64,000 bases of DNA, taken from the NCBI GenBank assembly GCA_900155695.1, contig FUHL01000001.1, positions 806,001-870,000 on the forward strand, given 5' to 3'. Position numbers and translations under genes: made by a program. The notes below the pieces were generated by a model that saw only the letters and a program-made list of their open reading frames with translations, did not search any database and was not told the origin of the DNA. Source of the DNA: Serratia symbiotica. Its GTDB lineage: Bacteria; Pseudomonadota; Gammaproteobacteria; Enterobacterales; Enterobacteriaceae. Of this stretch, positions 44,387 to 57,356 are shown piece by piece (position 1 is the stretch's first letter; each line of letters begins with the position of its first letter).

Positions 44387-47033
44387 GCCAAATAGACTTA
44401 CAACTTAGCTATAAGATTTAGTTATAAAAATTGTATTCTAATACTGCATTGCATAGCTTTACTTCATTAAGTAAACATTCTTTTTTTTGATCTAAATCTG
44501 TGCAAAATAGTTATATGTTCTTATACTGAATTATCTACTTTATAATGATAGACTCAACGTGGTATCATGTAGACGGCTAACATTATTAATTAAGATTATG
44601 TCTACTAATAAGACTACTAAGTTAAAAGTGCATCGGATGGGCAGGCATAAAAGATTGAATATACAATGAAAGTGTAAAATAGATTTTTTTATTTCTTGGT
44701 CATGGCATAAATTTTTGACATCAAAATAGTAAAATAATACTGATGCTAAGATTAAATCACTACTGTCTAAATCGCTTTACACTATAGCATATAAATATTG
44801 TAATGATTTCATCTATTTTTTATTATGCAGAAATGAATGTTCAATAATAAAATGATTTTTTAAATATTAGAATATGGATTATTCTAGAGCATATGTTGGA
44901 GATTAATGACAGAATCAAATAGATTGAAATCTATACAGCAACTAGTAAATATAAAATTTCAAATTATATGCCTAAATGATATCAATTAATACGGATATTA
45001 ATATTCTACAAATAATAAATTTAGTTTAAGCATTATGCTTATTTAGTAATAACTCGTAATCTTCAATGCACTCAATATATAAATGATGCGCTGAATATAA
45101 GAAATAAAATGTATACTTAGTTAGTGCAAGAATAATTCTTGCACGTTATAAATTTCCGCGCAAGATAAATTCCGTATTAAATAAATAGAATAGTGTAATT
45201 ACCTAACAATAGTGTAATTACCTAACATAAGGTATTGGAATACTGTATTTATTATTCAGATTGGCATTAATAAATGAAACGCTACTTTCTATTTATTTTT
45301 TTTATATAACTAAAAGCATAGCTTTAATAAAACATAAGATATTTTATGGTATTACAGAGAAATATTATTTTGGTCATTGAGTGATAATTCCTTAAAAGAA
45401 TGCACAAAGCTATGTATTAATATACAAAACAAAAGTTTTAATACATTGAACTAACGTAGTTATTGGTATAAATTTAATAAGATTAATACATATCTTATAT
45501 TTATTATTTCATTTATCACTATTTTTTTGAAGGCTATATGAATGTAAGATATTCCTGTTTTGCAAAATAAAAATGTATTAAAGTCATTATCTATTTTTAA
45601 AACTGTACACAATCATCTTTCATAAAAAATCACTATTAATGTACCCATAATACTATCTATATTAATTATATTATTATAGATATCATAGGATAAATATTTT
45701 TAGATTTTCTGTCTTTAAACTATCATGTAACAATGACAGTCTTTTGGTACTATTTGTGCTTGCATTATAGTATGCCAGTCATCTTCATTCACTATCGAAA
45801 AGTTATTTTTTAAGTCCACGTGTCTTAATAAATAAAAAATGTAATATATATTAAAATTCAAATCTCTATCAAATAAAATAGGCGGACGGTTTACTAAATC
45901 TTATTTATAAAATATATACAATACCTTGACATAATCTATTTATTTAGAAAAAAATTAACTCATATAGTTTTTAAGAATAGAATAATTATAGCGTTAGTAA
46001 TTTAATGCAATTTCACACAATTATGAGAAAAATCACACAATTTTGACGTGAGTGGAAATAGACAAGTGGTATGCTTAACAAGCTTTCCTTTAAAGATTAT
46101 TCCTTTTATAAAGAAAACACCAAGTGATAACTTGTTTATCTACTTTGATGACCATCAAAGCAATAATTTATTTTTAGTCAATATTAATATTGTCTTTTTT
46201 AAATACCGTGCATAAAAAAGATTACTTTATTTTTCTTCACTATTATATTTATATTTAATATTTAATCAATATGATATTTTATCATCTTAAGCATATAACA
46301 CTTTATTAAAAATATAATTCATGATAAATATCTTTGATTTGATTAGTGCATATCTATAAATAGATAATTTTATTTAACTTGTTAAAGTAAAATAGTACTG
46401 TTAATTTTATATGAAGTTCATTAAATATTAACAGTTGGGATTTATGTTGCATATAAAAATATAAATTTTTATTGAAATAAAAATTTAAAAAAATACTTTA
46501 ATCGATAAGTCTATATCTGCTACTTATATTATTCTTATTGTAGCAAATAGTAACAGTACAATTTATAATATTTAGTAATGGGCTTACTGTTATTTGACTA
46601 TTTACTTAACAAATCTTAAGTGCTACACATAGAAAACTTATCTTTAGCAGTGAGTATGTAGTTACGTATATCGTCATATAATTCCTATATAATATTATAG
46701 GATAGGTTAGAAATCTATATACTATGTTATGTCTGCCTAGTACAGGCAAGTTGCAAATATAATGACAATGATACATTACAATTATTTTGAATAATCTATA
46801 AGATTCAATAATAACAAAATTCACAAGATCACCATTTTTAGTGTTGCAATAAAAATTGTTACATGCCATCACTTCAATTAATTCATTATCTTTTCCAAGA
46901 TGGGTCTTGGTGGATAAGCAAATAGGGTTTCTACCTAATAAATATAAACAGTCTTTTATATAAAGACTATCAATATTATCAAGCAAAAAAAATCTTTTCT
47001 TTATCAGTAGGTAATGTATATTTGAAATTAATC
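44387..47033. other. 2.6-kb non-coding stretch deoD-tRNA cluster
   Basis: No gene can be supported. A 126-codon minus-strand frame (46606-46986) starts with TTG, lacks a ribosome site and has no recognised family. A 19-bp tandem duplication lies at 45189-45226. The sequence ggcggacg at 45891 begins a 22-nt near-repeat shared with 55931. Confidence 0.5.
45189..45226. repeat. Two-copy tandem duplication, 19-bp unit
   Basis: The unit aatagtgtaattacctaac occurs twice head to tail (45189-45207, 45208-45226) without mismatch. Confidence 0.9.
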
Positions 47034-47119
47034 TGGTGCCCAGAGCGGGACTTGAACCCGCAAAGCTATAAGCCGAGGGATTTTAAATCCCTTGTGTTTA
47101 CCGATTTCACCATCCGGGC
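47034..47119 (-). tRNA. tRNA-Leu (UAA)
   Basis: This is a minus-strand class II tRNA with a long variable arm, close to E. coli leuZ. The acceptor is GCCCGGA, the anticodon stem-loop aggga-tTTAAaa-tccct gives UAA, the T-loop is GGTTCAAGTCC, and CCA is encoded at 47034-47036. It is the third gene of the glyW-cysT-leuZ cluster. Confidence 0.96.
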
Positions 47120-47129
47120 ATTAAAGAAA

Positions 47130-47203
47130 TGGAGGCGCGTTCCGGAGTCGAACCGGACTAAACGGATTTGCAATCCGTGACATGACCGCTTTGTTAACGC
47201 GCC
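47130..47203 (-). tRNA. tRNA-Cys (GCA)
   Basis: This minus-strand gene is nearly identical to E. coli cysT: acceptor GGCGCGT, anticodon GCA in attGCAaat, T-loop GGTTCGACTCC, discriminator U and encoded CCA (47130-47132). Confidence 0.97.
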
Positions 47204-47257
47204 ATAACTCTACTTATATTTTCAGATTAAATATGGACAAGCAGACTACATACAATA

Positions 47258-47333
<76 letters not shown>

Positions 47334-47482
47334 ATCAATCACAACTTATGACGTTTTATTATATTTAGCATTATTATATTTTTATCACATGAAATATATT
47401 CTCATTGAATGGATATGATAAGTCAATAAAATTATTGAGTGATTACATTTATTTGATTAATTTTGCATCGCTTTAATTAGTA

Positions 47483-48025
47483 TTAATTAATAACGCTTAT
47501 TGCAGTTTTCAAATATTGAAACATTGACCAAAAAGTTAATATTGCAGCAATATACAATAAACCAAATGATATGTACTCTACAGCACGCTCCGGACGCCAA
47601 AGTAACCCGATTAATGCTATCATTTGTGCTATAGTCTTAATTTTTCCAATCCAAGATACTGCTACACTATTCCGTTTACCAATTTCCGCCATCCATTCTC
47701 GTAAAGATGAAATAATAATTTCACGAGAAATCATAATGACTGCTGGTATGGTAATCCACCAATTGTGGTAGTAATCTACTACTACTACTAACGCGACAAC
47801 GACCATAACTTTATCTGCTACCGGATCAAGAAATGCTCCAAATGGAGTAGTCTGTTTCCAGCGACGAGCTAAAAAACCGTCAAAACAGTCGGTTATCGCC
47901 GAAAAGCAAAAGATGATCGCACACACCATCGGTGCACAAGTACATGGCAGGTAAAATGCCAGCACAAAGAACGGTATCAGAATTACGCGAAACAATGTAA
48001 GCCATATCGGTATATTCAATTGCAT
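47483..48025 (-). CDS. pgsA: Phosphatidylglycerophosphate synthase
   Basis: PgsA makes phosphatidylglycerophosphate from CDP-diacylglycerol and glycerol-3-P, the committed step to phosphatidylglycerol. Phosphatidylglycerol is also the diacylglyceryl donor needed to lipidate Lpp and LolB. The product has 180 residues (E. coli 182). The CDP-alcohol phosphotransferase motif D-x2-DG-x2-AR-x8-G-x3-D-x3-D is complete in [12 protein letters not shown] through [10 protein letters not shown], and several membrane segments flank it. It heads the pgsA-tRNA-Gly-Cys-Leu cluster found in E. coli, while the upstream uvrC and uvrY are gone. Confidence 0.97.
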   Translation of the reverse strand: MQLNIPIWLTLFRVILIPFFVLAFYLPCTCAPMVCAIIFCFSAITDCFDGFLARRWKQTTPFGAFLDPVADKVMVVVALVVVVDYYHNWWITIPAVIMISREIIISSLREWMAEIGKRNSVAVSWIGKIKTIAQMIALIGLLWRPERAVEYISFGLLYIAAILTFWSMFQYLKTAISVIN

Positions 48026-50576
48026 AATTGCTAGGTTGTATCTGGATGGAGTGTGAATTTAGAGTATGTTGCTATATTGCCATTATTGTTTCAATGCATT
48101 GAATACTGTTTCTTATAATGTTTATAATATATTTAGTAGTCTTGTGATATATTTTAAAAAATATGTAGCGCCATGTTATCTTAACAGAATAGCCTTTGTG
48201 CGCGAGACCAGCATTTTTTAGTGCTATTTTTTAATTCTCTACCGATCCTTAAGTGAAAACATGATTATGTAAATACTATTAAATATTCTGATGAATATCT
48301 AATAGTATAAAATAAGTATGTCGATATACGAAACTTTCTATATAGCATAAAGTCACTAACTAACACTTATGATAGATATATTTTAGCGTGATGCATTAGT
48401 AATGGTGGCTTATCTTAATCTTAATTAATATTTCGATTCTGTAAATAATGGGATCTTTACGCACCATTTTTCTTTAATTTTTATCTACTAATATGAGGTA
48501 AACAATATTGATTTAAATATTTTCCTCGGAAAATATTTAATGTGTTCAACATAATTGCATAGTGATATATTTACATAATGACGGCTCAGTTATAGAAATT
48601 ATAAGCTAATCGTAGTTATTCATGTCCATTGAGTATTATAGAAGCAGTCTTCGTTTTTTTGAATATTACATTCCTATTATAACAGTAATACATACTGTAT
48701 ATTTCAATGCCATTTAGGTTTTTCACTTATTATTTTAAATATTAATATTAACTTAATTAGTTTACTGGCTTTATAGATGAAGTAAACACATGTTTACACT
48801 CATGAGTTGAATATAGCTAGCATAGCCACTACGTATGTCACGTGTAATTTGAATTTAATATTTTTCTGATTATTAAATAATGCAAATAACACTATTTAGC
48901 ATTATAAATTAAATATATCATAATTCATAAAATTGCAGTTTTTACTTGATTATACTACACGTTAACTGGATAAAGCTATATGACTGAAGTTATCTCTATA
49001 TTACTTGTTTGTTTAAGAAAAAATATTTGTAATTTTCTAAGAATATTAATTTTTAGCAAATGAATAATACATTAATAAAAAAGATACTGTCATTCAACGC
49101 TATGGAAATTACGTATAAATCATCACTAGCACTAGATAAAACTGTGACTAAATGAAAATGGAGTGGCTTCATACTCTTGAGCTATATGCGTAGTAACTAT
49201 ACGCCAGATAGCCATGTACTAAAATTTTTATTTTCTTAATTAATATATTCAGTGCTTTATTAATATTGAATTAAAGATTTATTAATAGAAGCAAGATAGA
49301 CAAGATATTGTTATATCTTAAAATTTTTAGATATAGATGAATAAAGCATTTTATTCATCTATTGTTTGACTAATTGCAAGATTTTGATATGAATTTTATT
49401 TAACTCGTCTCTATTGTAAAGTACTCGTAAAATATAATAAATTAGTTATCTCAAAATTATGGATGATATTTCAGTAGAAATAGCTAATTAATATACCATG
49501 AATATATCCAAATATATCTGTGTTCTTAACACTACCATTGTAGCACAATATTATTTCAACTTTCGTTTAAATAATTAAATAAATTCTAATTCATTAAATT
49601 CTACTTAGTTCTATAACTCTAAATAGATTTAAAAATATCTTTAATAATTTTAGAGGCGTTAAGAGATAATCAGATCTAATAATATATATTAGGTTTTCTA
49701 GTTTTGAGTTAGATTATATCAGAAGGGAATGCGATACAACTCAGATATTTACTAAATAATATTCAAATGTAATAACATGACTCTTTTAGAATACATCATA
49801 ACTGGTCTATTTTTCTTTATTTCTGATTCAACTCCTTACGCTGAGGCACTAATTTTCTATTGCAAACGTAGACTTTCCAATATTTATATAACAGCATCTT
49901 ATATAGATAAGCACTTGATTTATTGACTATATTATGTCTTGCTCGCTGTTGAATATAAGCCATATATATTGAAATAGTTTACAGTCCTTACATCAATATT
50001 GTAGATTAACCAAAAAATGATTTATATATCATCTTATCTATTTTAAAAGTTAGCTAACACTTCTATCCTAATATTTTTGAATCTTTCTAGTACGCCAGTC
50101 TTTTCTGGCTTTAATTAATATTAAAGCAATTACTAAAATAGATGATTTTGTAAAATAATATTATTCTATACTAATAATGGTCTTATTGCATTGATTATTT
50201 TGAAAAAAGCAATTAAGACAATGTAGCAATAAAGTATGAGTCTAATAATAAAATAAATGCGGCACTATAATAATGCCCTGTAATATATCGGTGATTTTCA
50301 TGTATTTTTGAAATAATAATCAATTTTAAGTTATATCTTTTAACGTTGATGATCATAAAGATTACTTAGAAATTTAAAGACGTAATCAATGTATTGAAAA
50401 CATAGATATCTTATAAAATATTAATAGGATATAATGTATTGTAAGCCGACTACTATAAATTAAAATACTCAGCGTATATGATTATATCATATTGTAATAT
50501 TATTGATATAAGCTCTTTCTATAATTATTGCAAGCAATACATATCTTTAGACACTCTTAAGAAGGAAAAAGAAATT
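48026..50576. other. 2.5-kb non-coding stretch pgsA-lolB
   Basis: No gene is visible. In E. coli uvrC and uvrY (together about 2.5 kb) lie upstream of pgsA. The similar size may be chance, because lolB on the other side is not their normal neighbour. A perfect 13-bp hairpin (49333-49362) is the main structure. Confidence 0.5.
49333..49362. other. Perfect 13-bp hairpin
   Basis: Arms 49333-49345 (atagatgaataaa) and 49350-49362 pair perfectly around a gcat loop, followed by tgttt on the plus strand. It resembles a weak terminator but no gene ends nearby, so it may mark a lost transcription unit. Confidence 0.5.
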
Positions 50577-51191
50577 ATGATAATTTACAAAGTAAGCTTG
50601 CTTTGTTTAATTTCGATTGCTATGCTGATAATGAATGCATGTACTACGATAAAACCTACCAATAGTATTGCTACAGGGCAGTGGCAGATGCATAAGAAAT
50701 CACTACAAAAGATTAGTACATACCAGATTCGTGGATCTCTTTCTTATTTGTTTCATAAAAAAAAGATCTATGTTCGTTTTTTATTGCAACAATTTTCTCC
50801 ACAACATTATCGTATGCTATTGACTAACCAGTTTGGCAGGACTGAACTAGATATCAAAATACAACCAAACATAGTAAAATTAACAGACCATAAAGGTAAT
50901 CACTATCTTGGCGATAATCCTGAAGAAATGATTCATAAATTAACTGGTATTGAAATTCCAATAAAAAACCTATTTCAATGGATGCTAGGCCTACCAGGTG
51001 AATCTAAAGATTTTACACTAGATAATCGATATTATCTACGTAATCTGACTTATCAGAATAGCAATCTAATCTGGATAGTAGATTATCAAGATTACCGCAA
51101 CGAACGTGGCATGCTATTGCCAATTAAATTAGAACTTAAACAAGGTGATCAATATATCAAAATAAAAATAGATAGATGGACACTCAAATGA
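50577..51191 (+). CDS. lolB: Outer-membrane lipoprotein receptor LolB
   Basis: LolB is itself a lipoprotein. It receives lipoproteins such as Lpp from LolA and inserts them in the outer membrane. I start at the ATG at 50577 (204 residues; E. coli 207), with aagaagga just before it; the open frame extends 33 codons further up without conservation. The lipobox reads MNAC with the cysteine at residue 22; position -3 is Met rather than the usual Leu. Conserved LolB segments are [36 protein letters not shown] and QWMLGLPG. Its stop overlaps the ispE start (ATGA), the same order as E. coli lolB-ispE-prs. Confidence 0.96.
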   Translation: MIIYKVSLLCLISIAMLIMNACTTIKPTNSIATGQWQMHKKSLQKISTYQIRGSLSYLFHKKKIYVRFLLQQFSPQHYRMLLTNQFGRTELDIKIQPNIVKLTDHKGNHYLGDNPEEMIHKLTGIEIPIKNLFQWMLGLPGESKDFTLDNRYYLRNLTYQNSNLIWIVDYQDYRNERGMLLPIKLELKQGDQYIKIKIDRWTLK

Positions 51192-52057
51192 TTTACCATT
51201 GGCCCTCTCCCGGGAAGATCAATTTATTTTTATATATCACTGGTCAACGTAAAGATGGTTTTCACTTATTACAAACACTATTTCAGTTTATTGATTATCA
51301 TGATACTCTTATTTTAGAGCCTCGCCAAGACAATAGTATTCTTCTACTAACACCTTTAAATGGCATTCCAGATGAGACAAACCTAATAGTACGTGCTGCC
51401 AGACTAATACAGAGATATTGTAAATGCCATAGAACACTATACAGCGCTCCATGCGGTGTTAACATTAGCATCAATAAACGATTGCCAATCGGTGGGGGAT
51501 TAGGTGGAGGATCTTCTAATGCTGCAACTATGCTGATAGCATTAAATGAAATATGGCAATGTGGGATGAGTGATCATCAGTTGATGCATTTAGGGCTAAA
51601 TCTTGGTGCAGATGTACCTATCTTTATCCATGGACATTCAGCATTTGCTGAAGGAATAGGCGAACAGTTAAAGCCAGCTAATCCTTCTGAAAAATGGTAT
51701 CTCATCGCTCACCCTGGCATCAATATTCCTACCTCCGTGATTTTTAGCGATGTAGAACTGAAACGTGACACTCCAATTCGCTGCTTTAATGAGCTTTTAT
51801 TATCTCCTTATATAAATGATTGTGAACCAATCGTAAGAAAAAGGTTTCCTAAAGTTGAACGGGTTATTTCATGGCTATTAAAATATGCCCCAGCACGAAT
51901 AACTGGAACAGGTTCTTGTATATTTGCAGAATTTGATAAAGAAATTAGTGCGCTTCAAGTATTACAGAGAACGCCGAGATGGTTTTATAGTTTTATCGCG
52001 CGTGGAGTTAATGTTTCACCACTACATCGTATCCGTCATCAGCAATTTGAGTCATGA
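51188..52057 (+). CDS. ispE: 4-diphosphocytidyl-2-C-methyl-D-erythritol kinase
   Basis: IspE phosphorylates CDP-methylerythritol in the MEP pathway to isoprenoids. I choose the ATG at 51188, overlapping the lolB stop as ATGA, because [20 protein letters not shown] aligns residue for residue with the E. coli start; an ATG four codons upstream is less likely. This gives 289 residues (E. coli 283). The GHMP-kinase glycine-rich loop [15 protein letters not shown] and the C-terminal [11 protein letters not shown] motif are intact. Later MEP enzymes (IspG, IspH) depend on Fe-S clusters delivered by ErpA and electrons from FldA, both in this window. Confidence 0.97.
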   Translation: MIYHWPSPGKINLFLYITGQRKDGFHLLQTLFQFIDYHDTLILEPRQDNSILLLTPLNGIPDETNLIVRAARLIQRYCKCHRTLYSAPCGVNISINKRLPIGGGLGGGSSNAATMLIALNEIWQCGMSDHQLMHLGLNLGADVPIFIHGHSAFAEGIGEQLKPANPSEKWYLIAHPGINIPTSVIFSDVELKRDTPIRCFNELLLSPYINDCEPIVRKRFPKVERVISWLLKYAPARITGTGSCIFAEFDKEISALQVLQRTPRWFYSFIARGVNVSPLHRIRHQQFES

Positions 52058-52221
52058 CTGAACGATTTCCTATTATATGAGAACAGGTCAACGATATCGT
52101 CAATTATCTATACGCAATATGTAATCGCAATGTCATGAGATTACATAGGCATCTAAGATTTTTGCTTGGCCAAGAATACTATAACAATATTTATCTATCG
52201 ATACACTACTGAGGTTTTCTC

Positions 52222-53169
52222 GTGCCTGATATGAAACTTTTTGCTGGCAATGCGACGCCGGAACTAGCAAAATGTATTGCCAATCGTTTGTATACCAGCC
52301 TTGGTGATGCCGCTGTAGGTCGTTTTAGCGATGGTGAAGTAAGCGTACAAATCAATGAAAATGTACGAGGTGGTGATATTTTTATCATCCAATCTACTTG
52401 TGCGCCAACTAACGATAACTTAATGGAATTAGTAGTAATGATTGATGCTCTACGTCGTGCATCTGCAGGACGCATTACTGCCGTTATTCCTTATTTCGGA
52501 TATGCTAGACAAGATCGCCGTGTTCGTTCTGCGCGTGTACCCATTACAGCTAGAATTGTTGCTGACTTTCTATCTAGCGTTGGGGTGGATCGTGTATTAA
52601 CGGTAGACCTGCATACCGAGCAGATCCAGGGTTTCTTTGATGTCCCAGTAGATAATGTATTTGGTAGTCCTATCTTACTAAAAGAGATGCTGCAACAGAA
52701 CCTAGAGAACCCTATCGTAGTTTCTCCGGATATTGGAGGTGTAGTTCGTGCCCGTGCTATTGCTAAACTACTAAATGATACTGATATGGCGATAATTGAT
52801 AAACGCCGATCACGTGCAAACGTATCACAGGTGATGCATATCATCGGTGATGTGGCTGACCGTGACTGTGTGCTAGTCGATGACATGATCGATACTGGTG
52901 GAACTTTATGTAAGGCAGCGGAAGCATTAAAAGAACACGCTGCAAAACGTGTATTCGCATATGCAACTCATCCAATTTTTTCTGGTAATGCACTGTATAA
53001 TATCAAGCATTCAGTAGTTGATAAAGTTATTGTCTGTGACACTATTCCACTCCCACCAGCAATTAAAGCATTAGAAAATGTAATTACTCTCACGCTATCT
53101 AGCATGCTGGCCGAAGCTATTCGTCGGATTAGTAACGAAGAGTCAATATCTGCAATGTTTGATTATTAA
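52222..53169 (+). CDS. prs: Ribose-phosphate pyrophosphokinase
   Basis: Prs makes PRPP from ribose-5-P and ATP for purine, pyrimidine, NAD (NadC), histidine and tryptophan synthesis. The product has 315 residues, the E. coli length, and is one of the best conserved proteins here. The PRPP-binding loop [19 protein letters not shown] and the ATP-site region [19 protein letters not shown] are intact. It uses a GTG start with a tgagg ribosome site, as in E. coli. It lies 164 nt after ispE, with room for its own promoter. Confidence 0.98.
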   Translation: MPDMKLFAGNATPELAKCIANRLYTSLGDAAVGRFSDGEVSVQINENVRGGDIFIIQSTCAPTNDNLMELVVMIDALRRASAGRITAVIPYFGYARQDRRVRSARVPITARIVADFLSSVGVDRVLTVDLHTEQIQGFFDVPVDNVFGSPILLKEMLQQNLENPIVVSPDIGGVVRARAIAKLLNDTDMAIIDKRRSRANVSQVMHIIGDVADRDCVLVDDMIDTGGTLCKAAEALKEHAAKRVFAYATHPIFSGNALYNIKHSVVDKVIVCDTIPLPPAIKALENVITLTLSSMLAEAIRRISNEESISAMFDY

Positions 53170-53890
53170 ATGTTCATAATATTAATAAAAATTACTAAAA
53201 TATATAAAATAAAATATTTTTTATTTCAGTCAATGTTATATATATTTTAATGTATTATATTGTTATTGTTACTTCAATAAAAACTTCTAATAATTTTTAT
53301 TGCTATTTTAGAATCAAAACATCTGCCAATGAATTTTAGCATTAAATTTATATTATAACCTTATTAATATATAAAATATTATTAATAATATTACGTTAAA
53401 ATATAACAATTGATTAAGTAATTAAGTTTAATAAAACTAGCCTTAAAGTAAATCAGGATATTTAAAAATCTTTAATGCTGTATTCTTCATATATAAAAAT
53501 TATTTATATCCTAAACATAGTAATGAAAATTAACTATCTCTTATAAATAAAATATATTTGTTAAAGTGCATAATATACTACCATATAATGGTAGTCTCGG
53601 TAGTTAAAGTATACTTCCAGATGAAACTTATAATTACGGTTAATTTAACAATAGAAAACTATCAGTAAACGTATAAATACCCATTATATACTAGCCATTG
53701 TCTTACAGACTTAATTATCTTATAGACTGAAAGTAATGAGAATATTATTCTCATCCAGATCTTAATGAATGTAGTTATTTATTTTATGAATTTAATATAT
53801 ATTTTATGCATGTAATATAAATATGCATTTAACTTCTATAAATTATAGAAATAGTGAAATATATGGCGTATAAATTAATTTTGAAGTAAT
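53170..53890. other. Non-coding stretch prs-gapA
   Basis: No gene is visible between these convergent genes. A degenerate 20-bp tandem duplication (53781-53800 and 53801-53820, 17 of 20 matching) is present. Confidence 0.55.
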
Positions 53891-53930
53891 ATATTATCGC
53901 AAAATAATGATACTAACTTTGCGATAATAT
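53891..53930 (-). terminator. 13-bp hairpin downstream of gapA
   Basis: Perfect arms (atattatcgcaaa, 53891-53903; its complement at 53918-53930) enclose a 14-nt loop, about 110 bp beyond the gapA stop. It is a possible gapA terminator, though no T-run follows on that strand. Confidence 0.4.
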
Positions 53931-54038
53931 GTTCACTTATCTCATATCTTTCCTACTCTTTATACAAAGTATTGTGATCTGTTATTAAATAAATAAAATA
54001 TCTTTAAATGATGGCGTAAACCACTTATTCTAATGCTA

Positions 54039-55046
<1,008 letters not shown>

Positions 55047-55079
55047 CTATTTTTAATTAGCAATTAAAATTTAATTATA

Positions 55080-55107
55080 AAATTACAAAAACTTTACCAT
55101 ACGTCAA
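55080..55107 (-). promoter_or_regulatory. Probable gapA promoter
   Basis: The minus strand has TTGACG (55102-55107), a 16-bp spacer and TAATTT (55080-55085), with a TATAAT-like string just beyond. This gives a leader of about 40 nt. Confidence 0.45.
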
Positions 55108-56393
55108 GAAGAATCGTATTAATTTTTTGTCTTGATTACATTTTAAGGAAAAATTGTATTTTTATCACTTTTTAATTTTTTGTTGAATTTTTTTGATATC
55201 ATATTTAGATATCTTATCATACATTATATTTACAGAAATATAAGTTAATATTATTTGTTTAAGATAAAGTGAATATATTTGAAAAATGCAGAATCATAGT
55301 ATTTTAAAATGCATTCTAAATTAAACTATATATTAAAATATTATACCAACATGCTAAATATTAAATTACTATATTAAAATATCATTGCCTATAGAAAACG
55401 ATAAAAAATATCGTCAATATAATTTGGGATTTATGGATCAATACATAAATTGATAGATGTGCTAAGAAGTACTTTATCTTTCAAAACAATTATGTTACTA
55501 TTTTTTTAATTAGTTGTCTGTATCGAAGATTAAATATCATCAAGTCTGTTACTATTATTGATAAAGATTACAGATTTGGATATGGATATTTATTATTAAT
55601 TAAATCTCTAATATTCCATGTGATGTGTAAATATCCAGCACGAAATACATCTAGTAATGTGCATAAGATTTCTTTATTTTCTACTATAATTTATCATAAG
55701 AATTAGATTCTTAATTAGCACAAGAAACTATCAGTTTTATCTAAAATAAAATATTTACTAAATTAAGAATATAATAAATAAGAGATTGCTTGTAATATTC
55801 AGGAACGCATCTTTATTCTAATATTATTAATTAAGATATTAAATTTTATATCAGTTTACGTATTGAAGCATTAAATAATACAATTTTAGTAATGTATATA
55901 AGATTTCTTTATTTTCCCAATCTATTGTATGGCGGACGATTAAATAAATCTTTTATCTGTTATAAATGTATCTCATCATTTGAATTAAAAATTAAAAACT
56001 GAAAGTTTTTTAAACTCTTTTATCTGATCTAATATTCTTTAACGGTTTATCTAGAAAGATATTATATTTACACAAGCAATATGCCCTCCTAACGGCAGCA
56101 GTAATTACGAAAATCTACTATCATAGATATATATCACTATAAACATAAATACAAATACTATCATTGATAAAAATAAAATTAATATCAGTAATTATAATTC
56201 TATGATAGAGAAGGTCTTCATAAGATTAAATTTATTGAATATATTTTATCTTATAAATTCTTAAATAAGATAACCTGAATTCAATGTTTAAATATATTTT
56301 ATACAAAACATATATAATTATTAATTAGAAACATGTCAATGGACGGATAAAAAATAATTATTTAAAATGGACTCATATTATTTAGAGGCAGTT
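55108..56393. other. 1.3-kb non-coding stretch gapA-pfkA
   Basis: No gene is visible between the divergent genes. It contains two copies of a 30-nt near-repeat (55652-55681, 55887-55916) and the ggcggacg element at 55931. Confidence 0.55.
55652..55916. repeat. Pair of 30-nt near-identical repeats
   Basis: The segments 55652-55681 and 55887-55916 match at 28 of 30 positions (shared core ataagatttctttattttc) and lie in the same orientation about 235 bp apart. The differences are a two-base change, gc versus at. Confidence 0.7.
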
Positions 56394-57356
56394 ATGATAA
56401 AAAAAATCGGTGTACTAACAAGTGGTGGTGATGCACCAGGTATGAATGCAGCAATACGCAGTATTGTACGCTCGGCACTTTCAGAAGACTTAGAAGTCTT
56501 TGGTATTTACGATGGTTATCTTGGCTTATATCAAGATCACATAGAGCAATTAGATCGTTATAGTGTATCTGACATAATTAATCGTGGAGGCACCTTTCTT
56601 GGTTCTGCTCGTTTCCCGCAATTTAAAGATAGTAATATTCGTCTTAAGTCAATTAAAAATATGAAAAATCACGGCATTGATGCAATACTAGTAATTGGCG
56701 GTGATGGTTCTTATATGGGCGCTAAATTCTTAACAGAAGAAGGATTGCCCTGTATTTGTATGCCAGGGACTATCGATAACGATATAGGCGGCACAGATTA
56801 TACTATTGGTTACTTTAGTGCATTGGGAACTGTTGTGGAAGCAATTGATCGTCTGCGTGATACCTCTTCTTCTCATCAGCGCATATCAATCGTTGAAGTT
56901 ATGGGCCGTTATTGCGGAGACTTAACGTTAGCAGCTGCAATTGCGGGTGGTTGTGAGTTCATCGTACTACCAGAAATCAATTTTAATCGTGAAGATTTAT
57001 TAAATGAAATTAAAGCCGGTATTAGAAAAGGAAAAAAACATGCAATTGTAGCTATTACAGAGTATATATGTGATATTAATGAATTGGCACGTTATATTGA
57101 GCAAGCAACTCAACGTGAAACTCGAACAACTGTTCTTGGCCATATTCAGCGTGGTGGTAGACCTGTAGCTTATGACCGTATCTTAGCGTCAAGAATGGGA
57201 ACATATTCGATTGAACTTTTATTACAAGGTTATGCTGGCCATTGCATTGGTATACTAAATGAACAGATGGTTCACCACGATATTATCGATGCAATCAAGA
57301 ATATGAAACGTACCTTTAAATCTGATTGGTTAGAAATAGCAAAAAAACTCTATTAA
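56394..57356 (+). CDS. pfkA: 6-phosphofructokinase I
   Basis: PfkA phosphorylates fructose-6-P, the committed step of glycolysis. The start at 56394 (gagg ribosome site 6 nt before) gives 320 residues, the E. coli length; the frame opens 9 codons earlier. The ATP loop [12 protein letters not shown], the GGDGSYMGA motif, the catalytic aspartate in [12 protein letters not shown] and [11 protein letters not shown] are intact. The HIQRGGSPVPYDR segment of E. coli reads [13 protein letters not shown], with Ser to Arg near the substrate/regulatory region. The pfkA-(sbp-cdh)-tpiA order of E. coli is kept, with sbp and cdh lost. Confidence 0.98.
   Translation: MIKKIGVLTSGGDAPGMNAAIRSIVRSALSEDLEVFGIYDGYLGLYQDHIEQLDRYSVSDIINRGGTFLGSARFPQFKDSNIRLKSIKNMKNHGIDAILVIGGDGSYMGAKFLTEEGLPCICMPGTIDNDIGGTDYTIGYFSALGTVVEAIDRLRDTSSSHQRISIVEVMGRYCGDLTLAAAIAGGCEFIVLPEINFNREDLLNEIKAGIRKGKKHAIVAITEYICDINELARYIEQATQRETRTTVLGHIQRGGRPVAYDRILASRMGTYSIELLLQGYAGHCIGILNEQMVHHDIIDAIKNMKRTFKSDWLEIAKKLY

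Noticed and set aside
46606-46986. 126-codon minus-strand frame downstream of tRNA-Leu
   Set aside because: TTG start, no ribosome site, no recognised family, cysteine/tyrosine-rich composition of AT-rich non-coding DNA. Its length is somewhat more than expected by chance, so it is noted but not called.
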